A stretch of DNA of 54,471 bases from an uncultured Bacteroides sp. (GTDB lineage: Bacteria; Bacteroidota; Bacteroidia; Bacteroidales; Bacteroidaceae), in the NCBI GenBank assembly GCA_905201685.1, contig CAJKOW010000005.1, positions 1 through 54,471 on the forward strand, given 5' to 3'. The notes beneath the pieces were generated by a model, which was not told the DNA's origin, made no database searches, and saw only the letters and a list, made by a program, of their open reading frames with translations. Shown in pieces: positions 43,191-52,481 of the stretch. Positions within the stretch are counted from its first letter, which is position 1. Every line of letters starts with the position of its first letter. The position numbers were made by a program, and so were the translations under genes.

Positions 43191-44564
43191 TTATAGAGTT
43201 TTGTTGTTTTCAATGGAAGTGGTAGAGTATTTTTTCCCCAGTTTCTTTATGTATATCCAGAGGGCAATGATTGCAGTTAAAAAAGCAAAGAAATCAGATA
43301 CAGGCATACTGGTCCAAACACCGTCCAATCCTAAAAAACGTGGGAAGATAATCAGCCCAGGCAATAGATAGAGTAATTGTCTGGTAAGAGAAAGAAAAAT
43401 ACTGATTTTAGCCATTCCGATACTTTGGAAAAAATTACCGATAACGATTTGTGCTCCTACAAATGGGAATATGGCTATGCAGATACGAACTCCATGTGAT
43501 GCCATGTCGATGAGATGAGTATCGCTCGTGAAAATGGATGAAACGGCATGAGGAAATAATTCACAAATTATAAATCCTGTACTGGTGATGCATACTCCTG
43601 TCACAATGCTTAGTTTCAGGGTTGCTTTGACTCGTTCGTGTTTCAGGGCTCCGAAGTTATATCCCACGATAGGTTGCATGCCCATCGTCAATCCCAATAC
43701 AATCATGACATATAAAACCAACAGACGGTTGATGATACCATAGGCTCCAATTGCCATATCTCCACCATAGTGCTGCAAACTGTTGTTTACTATAATTACG
43801 ATGACGCAGGCAGTTACATTCATGAGGAAGGGGGACATCCCGATCGAGAAAATATTGCCAATAATGCGTCTTTTAATTCTCCAAAATCCACGGTGTAGCC
43901 TCACTACGCTGGTCTTTTGAATGAAATGTTGCAAGACCCAAATCATCCCAATGAACTGCGAGAGGATGGTGGCTGTTGCAGCTCCACGAATACCCCATTC
44001 AAAATGGAAAATAAAGATTGGTGCAAGAATAATATTGCTTACTACAGTAACCATTGAAGTCAGCATTGCTTTACGAGGATAGCCGGTAGCGCGCATGATA
44101 TTATTCAATCCAATCATTGTATATGATATGGGAGTACCCAGCAGTATGACTTGCATGAAATCGCGGGCATAGGGGAGTGTGTCTTTACTGGCTCCAAAAA
44201 ATAGTAGAATTTCATCTAAAAATATGAGTGAAATACCTCCAAAAATGATAGAGTTTATCAGACAAAGAGTGAGAGTTGTAGCCGCAATTTCATTAGCTCC
44301 TTTCAGATCCTGTTGGCCTAACCGGATGGATGAGATCGTGGCTCCACCGGCGGAGACCAATGTACAGAATGCAACAACGAGGTTCATGAGTGGAAAGGTT
44401 ATGGCAAGTCCTGCAATAGCCATAGCACCTACGCCGTGACCGATAAAGATACTGTCAATGATGTTGTACAAAGACGTAATGGTCATTCCGATAATGGCTG
44501 GAATGGAATATTGCAAGAGTAATTTGCCAATACGCTCGGTTCCCAATATATGCGGATCGTTCAT
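43191..44564 (-). CDS. MATE-family exporter
   Basis: A 457-residue membrane protein with about twelve hydrophobic helices in two repeats. The first repeat begins with LLQYSIPAIIGMTITSLYNIIDSIFIGHGVGAMAIAGLAI (quoted across two short blocks of the helix, typical of MATE), including the SIFIGH motif. It exports drugs or metabolites by sodium or proton antiport. It is the last gene of a patatin-amylase-MATE run: 26 bases after the amylase stop. Substrate not known. Confidence 0.9.
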   Translation of the reverse strand: MNDPHILGTERIGKLLLQYSIPAIIGMTITSLYNIIDSIFIGHGVGAMAIAGLAITFPLMNLVVAFCTLVSAGGATISSIRLGQQDLKGANEIAATTLTLCLINSIIFGGISLIFLDEILLFFGASKDTLPYARDFMQVILLGTPISYTMIGLNNIMRATGYPRKAMLTSMVTVVSNIILAPIFIFHFEWGIRGAATATILSQFIGMIWVLQHFIQKTSVVRLHRGFWRIKRRIIGNIFSIGMSPFLMNVTACVIVIIVNNSLQHYGGDMAIGAYGIINRLLVLYVMIVLGLTMGMQPIVGYNFGALKHERVKATLKLSIVTGVCITSTGFIICELFPHAVSSIFTSDTHLIDMASHGVRICIAIFPFVGAQIVIGNFFQSIGMAKISIFLSLTRQLLYLLPGLIIFPRFLGLDGVWTSMPVSDFFAFLTAIIALWIYIKKLGKKYSTTSIENNKTL

Positions 44565-44590
44565 AGCTGGTTGTTTATAATAGCTGATTA

Positions 44591-46291
44591 TTAAAGTATC
44601 ACTTTTAAAATCTTTCCACTGTATCCTTTTACCGAAATATCTGTCGCTTTATAAGGTAGCAAGCTGATTTCTTCTTTTTCCCCACTAATCAGATCCTGTG
44701 CATGGCATTTGGTAAGTTGCGGAATTTGCAGGAAATTGAACGCATGTGACGGTATGTTGACAGCAAGATCCATTGACATGTGGTCGAAGTTTACTACAAT
44801 GATCAGTAGCTCGTTTTCATATTTTCGTAAAAAGGCATATTGTCTGTGCTCATTAAAACGCCAGCCATTTAGGTTTGCGTACATTAAGTCGAAGAAGGCT
44901 CCTTGTGATATTGCTTTTTCCTTATTGCATAGTGTGAGAATGCGTTGATAGATGTTATATAGTGATTTTTGTTCATCTGTCAACATATTACCACTGAATC
45001 TACCTCCGTCACGCCATCGGCGGATAGAGTCCACGCTCCAGTAGTCAAAGATCGTTGTTCGGCCGTCATGTCCGCTATAACCTTCACTATCCATACCTGG
45101 CTCTCCAAATTCTTGTCCAAAGTAGATCATCATTGGATTGGTATTCATACAAGCAGATACAATGAAGCCTGGAATTGCCTTGAACGGATTGCCGGCAAAA
45201 AAGTCAGAAGCAATGCGTTGTTCATCATGGTTTTCCAAAAAGTTAAGCATACGTTTCTCAATACCGTCCAGACTTTGCCAAGCGTGCGTGATAGCAGTTG
45301 CTGAAGTATTGTTACTGATAATGGAGCGTAATGTATCGTACAATCCGACCTTGTCATAAAGATAATCGAATTTACCACGGAACAGATAATTTTTATATTC
45401 GGCAGGATTATAGACTTCTGCTATAAATAGAATGGAGGGGTATTGAGCCTTTACTTGTGGAATAGCCCATTCCCAAAATTCTACAGGCACCATTTCAGCC
45501 ATATCGCAGCGGAATCCATCAATGTTCTTTCCTGCCCAAAACAATAGGATATCTAACATTTTCGTCCATGTGTCAGGTATGGGAGTAAAATGAGGGGTAT
45601 TTCCGTTTAAGTAATCGATACCATAGTTCAGTTTTACGGTTTCATACCAATCGTTGATATTGGGATAAGCATCGAAGCGGTTGTTGCCGGTAGCTTTGGC
45701 CGGGAATTCTTTGTATGGTTCGGCAGCAGCTCCTTTCATGTCGAATTGAGCGTGCAACTCTGAATTGGGTATGTAATAGAAGTTGTTGTACGGGCTGAAT
45801 GCATATGTTGGGTCATCATTAGCTCCAAGTTGAGCGGTACCATCAGGCTGGTTATCCGAATGATATTGACGAGCCACATGGTTGGGAACGAAGTCAATGA
45901 TGACCTTTAAGTCACATCTGTGTGTACGCAAGACAAGATTTTCGAATTCTTTCATTCGTCCGGGAATGTCTTTAGCCAGATCAGGATCAACATCATAGTA
46001 ATCTTTAATGGCGTAAGGAGAGCCAGCCTTTCCTTTTACAATGGCCGGATGGTCTGGTTGTATGTTGTAACGGCGATAATCTGTTTGGGTCGCATGTTCT
46101 ATGATTCCCGTGTACCATATGTGTGTCACTCCCAGTTTTTTTATTTCATTCAAAGCCTTCATGGTAAAATCAGCCATTTTCCCGCATCCGTTTTCAGTGA
46201 TGCTGCCATTGTAGATACAGTGGTTGTTATTATTACCAAACAGGCGTGTAAATACTTGATAAATAATCAGTTTATTATGGTTATCGTTCAT
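44591..46291 (-). CDS. Cytoplasmic GH13 alpha-amylase-family enzyme
   Basis: A 566-residue GH13 enzyme without a signal peptide, so probably cytoplasmic. GH13 regions: VIIDFVPNHVA, GFRCDMAEM (nucleophile near Asp263), FIAEVY (acid/base near Glu292) and NFLENHDEQR (Asp near 356). A short C-terminal beta domain follows. It may process intracellular alpha-glucans or maltodextrins; the subfamily is not clear. It is not part of a SusCD locus: neighbours are a patatin phospholipase (34 bases upstream) and a MATE exporter. Confidence 0.88.
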   Translation of the reverse strand: MNDNHNKLIIYQVFTRLFGNNNNHCIYNGSITENGCGKMADFTMKALNEIKKLGVTHIWYTGIIEHATQTDYRRYNIQPDHPAIVKGKAGSPYAIKDYYDVDPDLAKDIPGRMKEFENLVLRTHRCDLKVIIDFVPNHVARQYHSDNQPDGTAQLGANDDPTYAFSPYNNFYYIPNSELHAQFDMKGAAAEPYKEFPAKATGNNRFDAYPNINDWYETVKLNYGIDYLNGNTPHFTPIPDTWTKMLDILLFWAGKNIDGFRCDMAEMVPVEFWEWAIPQVKAQYPSILFIAEVYNPAEYKNYLFRGKFDYLYDKVGLYDTLRSIISNNTSATAITHAWQSLDGIEKRMLNFLENHDEQRIASDFFAGNPFKAIPGFIVSACMNTNPMMIYFGQEFGEPGMDSEGYSGHDGRTTIFDYWSVDSIRRWRDGGRFSGNMLTDEQKSLYNIYQRILTLCNKEKAISQGAFFDLMYANLNGWRFNEHRQYAFLRKYENELLIIVVNFDHMSMDLAVNIPSHAFNFLQIPQLTKCHAQDLISGEKEEISLLPYKATDISVKGYSGKILKVIL

Positions 46292-46325
46292 GTTGCTGTT
46301 GATTGAAGTTTGATATTAATATATG

Positions 46326-47174
46326 TTAGTTATTAGAAGTGGAGGAGGTTGCAGGAGTATTATTTCCGTTTTTCCAGACGCTTCCGTTTGCTGATAATGT
46401 TTGCGATAATATTTCATTAGCTGTGTTATAGCCTTGCATGAATATTTCTTCTGCTTTTTCCAATTCTGTATTGCTATAGCCTGCTAAGTTATATGGCTCG
46501 ATAAGTAAGTCTGCTTTTTCTCTTTCGGGAAAAGCGTTGGCCCGGAACATAAAATTGTAAGAGCGTAAGGCTATACTTACAATGTTCATTTTATATTTTG
46601 GCGCCATAAGCGGACTTACGTTTACCGCAACAACTTTTTCACAAATTCTGCGGATGGTTGATACTGGTAGATTCATCATTAAGCCGCCATCGACGTAATG
46701 CGTTCCTTCTATGTTGACCGGAGCGAAAAGGACAGGCATGCAGCATGATGCTGCTACACGTTCGGCAATGTCACCTTTGTGAAAATGTACAATACGTCCA
46801 TGATCTAAATCGGTTGCAGTGATAATTAGCGGAGTTTGTAGTTGTTCCAGTTTTTTGGCTTTCAGGTTGCTTCGCAAAAAATCAATGAATTCGTCCAATT
46901 CGAATAATCCTACTTTCGGTATAACTAATTTGGTCAGATCTTGAAATTTGTGTCCGGCAAAGTAGTCAAGTACTTTGTGTGGTTCATTCCCGTCAGCATA
47001 AAAGACACCGGCCAATGCGCCTGCACTGGTTCCAGACAGGATGTTTGGACGAATATCATGTTCCAGTAATGCCTGCATGACTCCTAAATGTGCAAACCCT
47101 TTAATGAATCCGCCGCTTAAGGCAAATCCTATTGCATATTTTTTAGTTGACCAGTTATTTGTTATAATTTCCAT
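46326..47174 (-). CDS. Patatin-like phospholipase (RssA-like)
   Basis: A 282-residue alpha/beta hydrolase of the patatin family: the oxyanion stretch LSGGFIKGFAHLGV, nucleophile Ser50 in GTSAG, and catalytic Asp162 in VDGGL. There is no signal peptide or membrane helix, so it should act inside the cell on lipids. It is the first gene of an operon with GH13 and MATE and follows a strong terminator of the thiamine operon. Confidence 0.87.
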   Translation of the reverse strand: MEIITNNWSTKKYAIGFALSGGFIKGFAHLGVMQALLEHDIRPNILSGTSAGALAGVFYADGNEPHKVLDYFAGHKFQDLTKLVIPKVGLFELDEFIDFLRSNLKAKKLEQLQTPLIITATDLDHGRIVHFHKGDIAERVAASCCMPVLFAPVNIEGTHYVDGGLMMNLPVSTIRRICEKVVAVNVSPLMAPKYKMNIVSIALRSYNFMFRANAFPEREKADLLIEPYNLAGYSNTELEKAEEIFMQGYNTANEILSQTLSANGSVWKNGNNTPATSSTSNN

Positions 47175-47314
47175 TTTCTCTGGATTTGTATCTTTTTATT
47201 CGGCACGAATTTAATGAATTTCTTGTTTGAATGACGAATAAGTGCGGAAATAATTGTAATTGAACGTACTTTTTCTTGAGACGTTTACGTCTGAACAGGG
47301 AGGATACAAAAAGA

Positions 47315-47353
47315 CTGGAGCATGAATAAAGACTTAACTCATTCATGCTCCAG
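47315..47353 (-). terminator. Rho-independent terminator of the thiamine operon
   Basis: CTGGAGCATGAAT (47315-47327) and its exact complement ATTCATGCTCCAG (47341-47353) form a 13-bp stem with a 13-base loop, followed on the minus strand by TCTTTTTG. It begins 21 bases past the stop codon of the ECF S-like gene and marks the end of the transcript. Confidence 0.85.
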
Positions 47354-47374
47354 CTGACGTTGTAATAGAATATA

Positions 47375-47884
47375 TCAGAGATTTCTGAGGGCTTTTAACA
47401 ATAGATAGCCTCCCAGCCATTGTATCAGCAATCCAGGGATCCCCATGCGAAAGTCCTGAATAGCCACGTAAAAGTCACCGCATAAAGCCCATTCAACAGT
47501 TGTACCGATAAGCTGATAGCTCAGCACGACGATCAGTAATGTGGCAATAGTTGTTTTTTGTGCGTAGTGGGCTGTTATTGATGCTGCGCCTGCCAACAAT
47601 GTCGATTTTATCAGGATAGGCAGGAGTGTGGCTGTTGCGGGCATACCGAAAAGCAGGTGGTTGATGACCGGTGAAAGCAATGCAGTAAGCAGACCTACAC
47701 GGAAGCCGTATTTATAGGCTGCAATCAGTGTAAAGAAATAGATTGGTAAAAATGTAGGTCCACCAGCTGGAATAAGATGGCAGAGTTGTGGGAGAAGAAT
47801 GTTGCCAGCGATAAATAAGAAGGCAAACAAATATGTCTTTATGTTTCCGAAAGACAATGAGTAAAGTTTCGTTTTGGTTTCCAT
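47375..47884 (-). CDS. Small membrane protein, ECF transporter S-component-like
   Basis: A 169-residue protein with about five to six hydrophobic helices (YLFAFLFIAGNILLP, FLPIYFFTLIAAYKYG, LLTALLSPVINHLLFG, LLPILIKSTLLAGAAS, LLIVVLSYQLIGTTVEW). Size and helix pattern resemble substrate-binding S components of ECF vitamin transporters, but no specific vitamin motif is seen and no EcfA/EcfT gene is near. It is the last gene of the thiamine run, 22 bases after the DUF362 gene and before a strong terminator, so import of a thiamine precursor is a reasonable but untested idea. Confidence 0.6.
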   Translation of the reverse strand: METKTKLYSLSFGNIKTYLFAFLFIAGNILLPQLCHLIPAGGPTFLPIYFFTLIAAYKYGFRVGLLTALLSPVINHLLFGMPATATLLPILIKSTLLAGAASITAHYAQKTTIATLLIVVLSYQLIGTTVEWALCGDFYVAIQDFRMGIPGLLIQWLGGYLLLKALRNL

Positions 47885-47906
47885 ATATTGGTGTATTTTT
47901 TGAGAT

Positions 47907-49028
47907 TTATATCTTGATCAATTCGTATTCCATAGTTCCTAAACCTATTTTTTCGGCATGTCGCAGGCCGGCTAACCAGTCGGTGTCAGGATGTATCATA
48001 TGGAACTTGTCACATCCACACAGATCTTCGTGTTTGTGCTTTTCTCCCAGTACATTGTTGCCATGTAGGATGGGAGTTGCAATCACCATGTCGGCACATG
48101 CTTTGTCCAATGCTACAGGGTCAGCCGATGCCAACATTCCAAGATCGGGGATAATGGCTGCATCGTTATGGTTCCAGCAGTCACATTCGGGTGATACATT
48201 CATGATGAAGCTGATGTGAAAATGTGGTTTGTCTTTTACTACAGCCAAGGCATATTCTGCTATTTTATAGTTTAACCGTTCGGAAGTGTCCCAATCGCTG
48301 ACGACAGCTGCATCATGTTGACACAAGGCGACACATTGGCCACAGCCAACGCATTTGGTATAGTCTATTTCTGCTTTTCGGTTTGCATTCAAGTGTACAG
48401 CATCGTGTGCACAATGCTTCACACAAATGTTGCATCCAATACAATTGTCTGTATTGATTTTAGGTTGAGATGCTGCATGCAGTTCCAGCTTTCCGCCTAC
48501 GCTGGCACACCCCATACCCAAGTTCTTCAGTGCGCCGCCGAAGCCAGCTTGTTCATGTCCTTTAAAGTGGTTCATACTGATGATGACGTCAGCATCAGCA
48601 ATGGCTGTACCAATTTTAGGTGCAGGGCAATATTCGCCGTTCAAAGGAATTTCACGGTAGTCTGTACCTTTCAATCCATCACCGATGATAACCTGGCATT
48701 GTGCGGATATTGGATTGAATCCATTTTCCATGGCACTTTGCAAATGATCCACGGCATTCGAACGACGGCCGCTATATAGCGTGTTGCAGTCAATCAGAAA
48801 AGGCTTTGCTCCAAATTGCCGGAGGAGGTTAGCCATGCGGGCAGCATAATTTGGACGTATGTATGCCAGATTTCCGGGTTCACCGAAGTGAATTTTTATA
48901 GCAGTAAAGCTATCTTTCAAAGGAAGTTGTGCGATACCGGCACGTTTCAACAAGCGTTCCATTTTGTCCAGCAGGTTGGATGTTGAGGAAGTACGCAAAT
49001 CTGAATAAAAAACTTTTGCTTTTTCCAT
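47907..49028 (-). CDS. DUF362 protein with two [4Fe-4S] ferredoxin motifs
   Basis: About 373 residues from the ATG at 49028 (MEKAKVFYSDLRT; a longer frame upstream adds 11 residues of doubtful value). The DUF362 domain surrounds two ferredoxin motifs, CIGCNICVKHCAHDA and CVGCGQCVALCQHDA (about 185-240), giving eight cysteines for two [4Fe-4S] clusters. The family is widespread and of unknown function, probably redox. It lies 48 bases after the ThiE/ThiD fusion with no terminator between, so it belongs to the thiamine transcript. It might supply electrons to ThiC or ThiH, both [4Fe-4S] radical enzymes, but this is inference. Confidence 0.85.
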   Translation of the reverse strand: MEKAKVFYSDLRTSSTSNLLDKMERLLKRAGIAQLPLKDSFTAIKIHFGEPGNLAYIRPNYAARMANLLRQFGAKPFLIDCNTLYSGRRSNAVDHLQSAMENGFNPISAQCQVIIGDGLKGTDYREIPLNGEYCPAPKIGTAIADADVIISMNHFKGHEQAGFGGALKNLGMGCASVGGKLELHAASQPKINTDNCIGCNICVKHCAHDAVHLNANRKAEIDYTKCVGCGQCVALCQHDAAVVSDWDTSERLNYKIAEYALAVVKDKPHFHISFIMNVSPECDCWNHNDAAIIPDLGMLASADPVALDKACADMVIATPILHGNNVLGEKHKHEDLCGCDKFHMIHPDTDWLAGLRHAEKIGLGTMEYELIKI

Positions 49029-49076
49029 ATTAATACCTATTTGTGGTGATTGTCTCTGCAAAAATAGCGGATAAAT

Positions 49077-50465
49077 TTAAATATAAATAGGTATAGCTCT
49101 AAAAAAGTGCCATAGGGGGCCATTCCCATGGCCGATTTGCATGTCTTTTCCTCGGTTGATGGCTTGATAAGTGTATTGTTTAGCTTGTTTTACTGCCTGT
49201 TCCATAGAGATTCCATAAGCCAGTTGTGTGGCAATGGCTGATGAAAGTGTGCATCCTGTTCCGTGCAGATTATGGCTTTCAATTTTGGGAGCAACATAGT
49301 GGTAAGTGTTTTCTTGGTGGAATAGGACATCACACATTTTATCTCCTTCCAGATGTCCTCCTTTGACAAGTACCGATATTCCATAGTGATGAGCAAGGGC
49401 CTGTGCGGCTTGTTCCATGTCGTTTATGGTATTTATGGTTTTGCCAGTCAACAGAGCTGTTTCGTGCAGGTTGGGGGTGATAAGGTCGCACAATGGGAAT
49501 AGCTTTTCGCAGACTGCCTGTACGGTTTTCTCTGTCATTAACCGACGGCCACTGGTCGAGATCATCACCGGATCATAAACAATGTGTTTGGGCCTATAGG
49601 TTTTCAGACAATCGGCAATAGCTGTTACAATGTCAACATCATGTACCATACCTATCTTAATGGCGTGGGGAGTAAGGTCATCCATCACAGATTCGATTTG
49701 GCGACGTACTATTTCTTCACTTTGTGGGTAGATCGCTTGTACGCCTTGAGTGTTTTGGGCAGTTACTGCTGTAATGACGGTAGCGGCATATCCTCCCAAG
49801 GCCGAAATGGTTTTAGTATCAGCTTGTATGCCCGCACCCCCCGAGCAGTCAGAACCTGCAATGGACAGAATGACTGGTGTAAACGTTTCTTGACGTAAGC
49901 GGAGAAAATGAGGAACAAAGTCGGCGCCCAAATGATTCCATACATCGCCAAGTAAGGCTGCTCCACCGAAACCGAGTTGCTTTACTTCATTAAGTCGGCT
50001 GGCATTGATCCCGCCTAAGGCCATGACGTGTGAGTCGATAATACCTTGTTGTTGGGCCTTTTGTATTTCACTGATGGTAAAGGCCGACGAATAGCCGGTT
50101 TTGGATATGCTGTCATAAATGGGACTAAGGAATACATAGTTGCATGTCGGCTTGTGTAATTGTACTTCATTTAGCGTGTGACAGGAGCAGCTGATATTGC
50201 CCTTATAGTCTTGAGGTGGGTTAGGATTACGTCTGTTAAGGTGTATGCCTTTCAGTTTATATTGATTGACTAACTGGAAATGTTCATGGATAACGATGCG
50301 TGAATGATATTCTTCGGGTATTTGGTCGAGTAGCTTTACTATCTCTGTTAGGTCTGCTTCCGGTTTACGCAGATGTAGAATTTCCAGACCGTAGCGAAAC
50401 AAGGTAGTGATGGCTTCTGCTTCGCCAGGGAAAAAATTGGGTAGGGTAATGACAATCAGTTTCAT
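49077..50465 (-). CDS. thiD: Fused TenI/ThiE-like and ThiD protein
   Basis: A 462-residue bifunctional protein from the ATG at 50465 (MKLIVITLPNFF); the open frame extends 21 codons further up but without conserved sequence. Residues about 1-190 form a thiamine-phosphate-synthase-like barrel (ILHLRKPEADL, GIHLNRRNP, FLSPIYDSISKTGYSSAF, ALGGINASR). Its atypical substrate residues make it more TenI-like. Residues about 200-455 form ThiD, which phosphorylates HMP and HMP-P (SIAGSDCSGGAGIQAD, YDPVMISTSGRRL, TPNLHETALLTG, HGTGCTLSSAIA). Thus ThiD supplies HMP-PP for joining to the thiazole. A separate true ThiE would be expected outside the window. It follows the ThiF gene by about 76 bases. Confidence 0.88.
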   Translation of the reverse strand: MKLIVITLPNFFPGEAEAITTLFRYGLEILHLRKPEADLTEIVKLLDQIPEEYHSRIVIHEHFQLVNQYKLKGIHLNRRNPNPPQDYKGNISCSCHTLNEVQLHKPTCNYVFLSPIYDSISKTGYSSAFTISEIQKAQQQGIIDSHVMALGGINASRLNEVKQLGFGGAALLGDVWNHLGADFVPHFLRLRQETFTPVILSIAGSDCSGGAGIQADTKTISALGGYAATVITAVTAQNTQGVQAIYPQSEEIVRRQIESVMDDLTPHAIKIGMVHDVDIVTAIADCLKTYRPKHIVYDPVMISTSGRRLMTEKTVQAVCEKLFPLCDLITPNLHETALLTGKTINTINDMEQAAQALAHHYGISVLVKGGHLEGDKMCDVLFHQENTYHYVAPKIESHNLHGTGCTLSSAIATQLAYGISMEQAVKQAKQYTYQAINRGKDMQIGHGNGPLWHFFRAIPIYI

Positions 50466-50541
50466 AATCGGCTGGTTTGCAACACTCAATGTTGTGTTTG
50501 ATAATTTGTAGGTTGATTGAGATATCATGTAGGAAATGCGA

Positions 50542-51255
50542 TCAGAATGTGAGTAGGTGCGACTGAAGAGTTCTCAAATCGATGGTCCATAGTTTACCGG
50601 ATAAAACTTCTCCGTATCCGCAGATGATCTTTAGTGCCTCGTTGGCTTCCACACTTCCCACAACTGCAGGAGTCGTTCCAATTACTGATGAGTCGGGAAT
50701 CAGGTGTATCATGCTGTCTTCGTCCGGATAAAGGTCTCGGTAAGTATGTGGCTGTTTGCCGTAATTGAATACGGATACCTGCCCCTCGAAACCTTGAATA
50801 GCTCCATAAACGTATGGCTTTCTCAGACGGGCGCTGATATCGCTGACCAGGTATCGGGTGGCAAAATTGTCGCATCCGTCTATCACGATGTCGTATGAGG
50901 CAATCAGTTCTTCTGCATTCTGATGGGTCAAACGTATTTGATAAGGATAGATGGACGTCTGTTTGTTTAGAGCTTGTAAGCGTCGGGCGGCACAGAATAC
51001 TTTAGGCTGTCCAACTTCGGATTCGGTATAGAGTACCTGGCGTTGCAGATTGCTGAGGCTGACGGTATCGTCATCTACCAGTCCGATGGTACCTACACCG
51101 GCTGCTGTCAGATAGAGGGCAATGGGGGCACCGAGTCCACCTACTCCTATGATAAGAATGCGCGCACGAGAAAAGCGTTCTTGTCCTGCCTCGCCAATTT
51201 CAGGCAGTGTCATTTGTCTGCTGTATCGTGATGTCATGGCGTTGTTGGAATTCAT
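50542..51255 (-). CDS. thiF: ThiF/MoeB/HesA-family adenylyltransferase
   Basis: About 237 residues from the ATG at 51255; another in-frame ATG six codons later is equally possible, and the frame extends 24 codons upstream. An E1-like enzyme: GVGGLGAPIALYLTAAGVG (ATP-binding), VDDDTVSLSNLQRQ, and IDGCDNFATRYLVSD. In thiamine synthesis it adenylates the C-terminus of ThiS so sulfur can be added. The position after thiH supports ThiF. The CxxC pairs that bind structural zinc in E. coli ThiF and MoeB are missing: the CYxC site reads HTYRDLYP and no later pair is present. Confidence 0.85.
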   Translation of the reverse strand: MNSNNAMTSRYSRQMTLPEIGEAGQERFSRARILIIGVGGLGAPIALYLTAAGVGTIGLVDDDTVSLSNLQRQVLYTESEVGQPKVFCAARRLQALNKQTSIYPYQIRLTHQNAEELIASYDIVIDGCDNFATRYLVSDISARLRKPYVYGAIQGFEGQVSVFNYGKQPHTYRDLYPDEDSMIHLIPDSSVIGTTPAVVGSVEANEALKIICGYGEVLSGKLWTIDLRTLQSHLLTF

Positions 51256-51350
51256 TTTGTTTATGAAAGAGGAATGGTGCATAGAAGCTACTTGTATGCT
51301 TGTATAGTTGGCACATTCCTGCACCATCCTTCATTTATAACAGAGTAAGA

Positions 51351-52481
51351 TTATGGATGACCGAACAGGTCGAAACTTGCGTCCCAGTCTTTCCACACCG
51401 GTTCGCGTCCGATGTGTTTCAAGGCTGCGTTTACTTCCACTGCTGTCCGGTCGTCGCTGATGTGGAATTGTTCCAATGCCTGCGGGTAGGTATAATATCC
51501 TCCGGGTTCGGTCTTGCTTTCGGCACTCATGGTCGTTACTCCGAGGGCGGCCATATGGTCGCGGATGTAAGCCGGTTCACGGGTAGAGTACGAAATGTCC
51601 ACATCGTGATCGAAGATGCGCATGGCAAAGGTTACTTGTGCCAATTCGCGGTCGCTCATGATGACGTTAGGTTGGAAGCCCTCGTTTTCAGCTGGGCGCA
51701 TTCGTGGGAAGTTAACACTGTATTTCGTCTTCCAATAGTGCTTTTGCAGGTAGCGCAGATGGTAGGCCATCATGGTGATATCCGTGCGCCATTCTTTTTC
51801 CAGACCGATCAGTACTCCCATACCGATGGAGTGAACACCTGCCTGTCCCATGCGGTCGAAGCCGTTAACACGCCACTCAAACTTCGATTTCATGCCACGC
51901 GGATGATAGATGTTGTAGTGAGCTTTGTTGTATGTCTCCTGAAAGCAGATGACTCCGTTCAGCCCATGTTCTTTCAGCTCGGCATATTCTTCCGTTTTAA
52001 GAGGCATTACCTCGATTTTCAGGTTCGAGAAGTAAGGTTTGGCCAGGTCGAGTGCACGGGCTATGTAAGGCACGCCGGCTTTGGCAGGGTTTTCGCCCGT
52101 TACCAGCAGCAGGTTCTCGAAGGGGGCCAGCTTTTTGATAGCTTTGTATTCGTTCACAATCTCTTCTTCAGTCAGAATGGTGCGTGCCATCGGGTTACTG
52201 ATATGGAATCCGCAATAGACGCACGAGTTCGTACACGAGTTGGTGATGTAAAGAGGTATGAACATGGATATGGTCTTGCCGAAACGTTCTTCGGTATATT
52301 TCTTGCTCAGTTGTGCCATGGGTTCCAGGTATTTGCTGGCGGCGGGTGACACAAGTGCCATGAAGTCATCTACATCGCAGTGCTCTTTGCCGAGGGCGCG
52401 AAGCACATCGTTTTCGGTTTTCGAGTAGATGGCTTTGGTGGTTTCCTCCCAATCTATTTTTTCAAGTTCTTCTGAAAACAT
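51351..52481 (-). CDS. thiH: 2-iminoacetate synthase (tyrosine lyase)
   Basis: A 376-residue radical SAM enzyme that cleaves tyrosine to dehydroglycine and p-cresol, giving the C2-N unit of the thiazole in anaerobes. The cluster motif is CTNSCVYC (CxxxCxxC, near 83-90), followed by GFHISNP. LVTGENPAKAGV and GVLIGLEKEWRTD are typical of ThiH. Length is normal (E. coli 377). It follows thiC by 57 bases. Use of ThiH rather than glycine oxidase fits an anaerobe. Confidence 0.95.
   Translation of the reverse strand: MFSEELEKIDWEETTKAIYSKTENDVLRALGKEHCDVDDFMALVSPAASKYLEPMAQLSKKYTEERFGKTISMFIPLYITNSCTNSCVYCGFHISNPMARTILTEEEIVNEYKAIKKLAPFENLLLVTGENPAKAGVPYIARALDLAKPYFSNLKIEVMPLKTEEYAELKEHGLNGVICFQETYNKAHYNIYHPRGMKSKFEWRVNGFDRMGQAGVHSIGMGVLIGLEKEWRTDITMMAYHLRYLQKHYWKTKYSVNFPRMRPAENEGFQPNVIMSDRELAQVTFAMRIFDHDVDISYSTREPAYIRDHMAALGVTTMSAESKTEPGGYYTYPQALEQFHISDDRTAVEVNAALKHIGREPVWKDWDASFDLFGHP

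Noticed and set aside
51300..52349. 349-codon plus-strand open frame over thiH
   Set aside because: Antisense shadow of thiH, which has the radical SAM motif and normal length.
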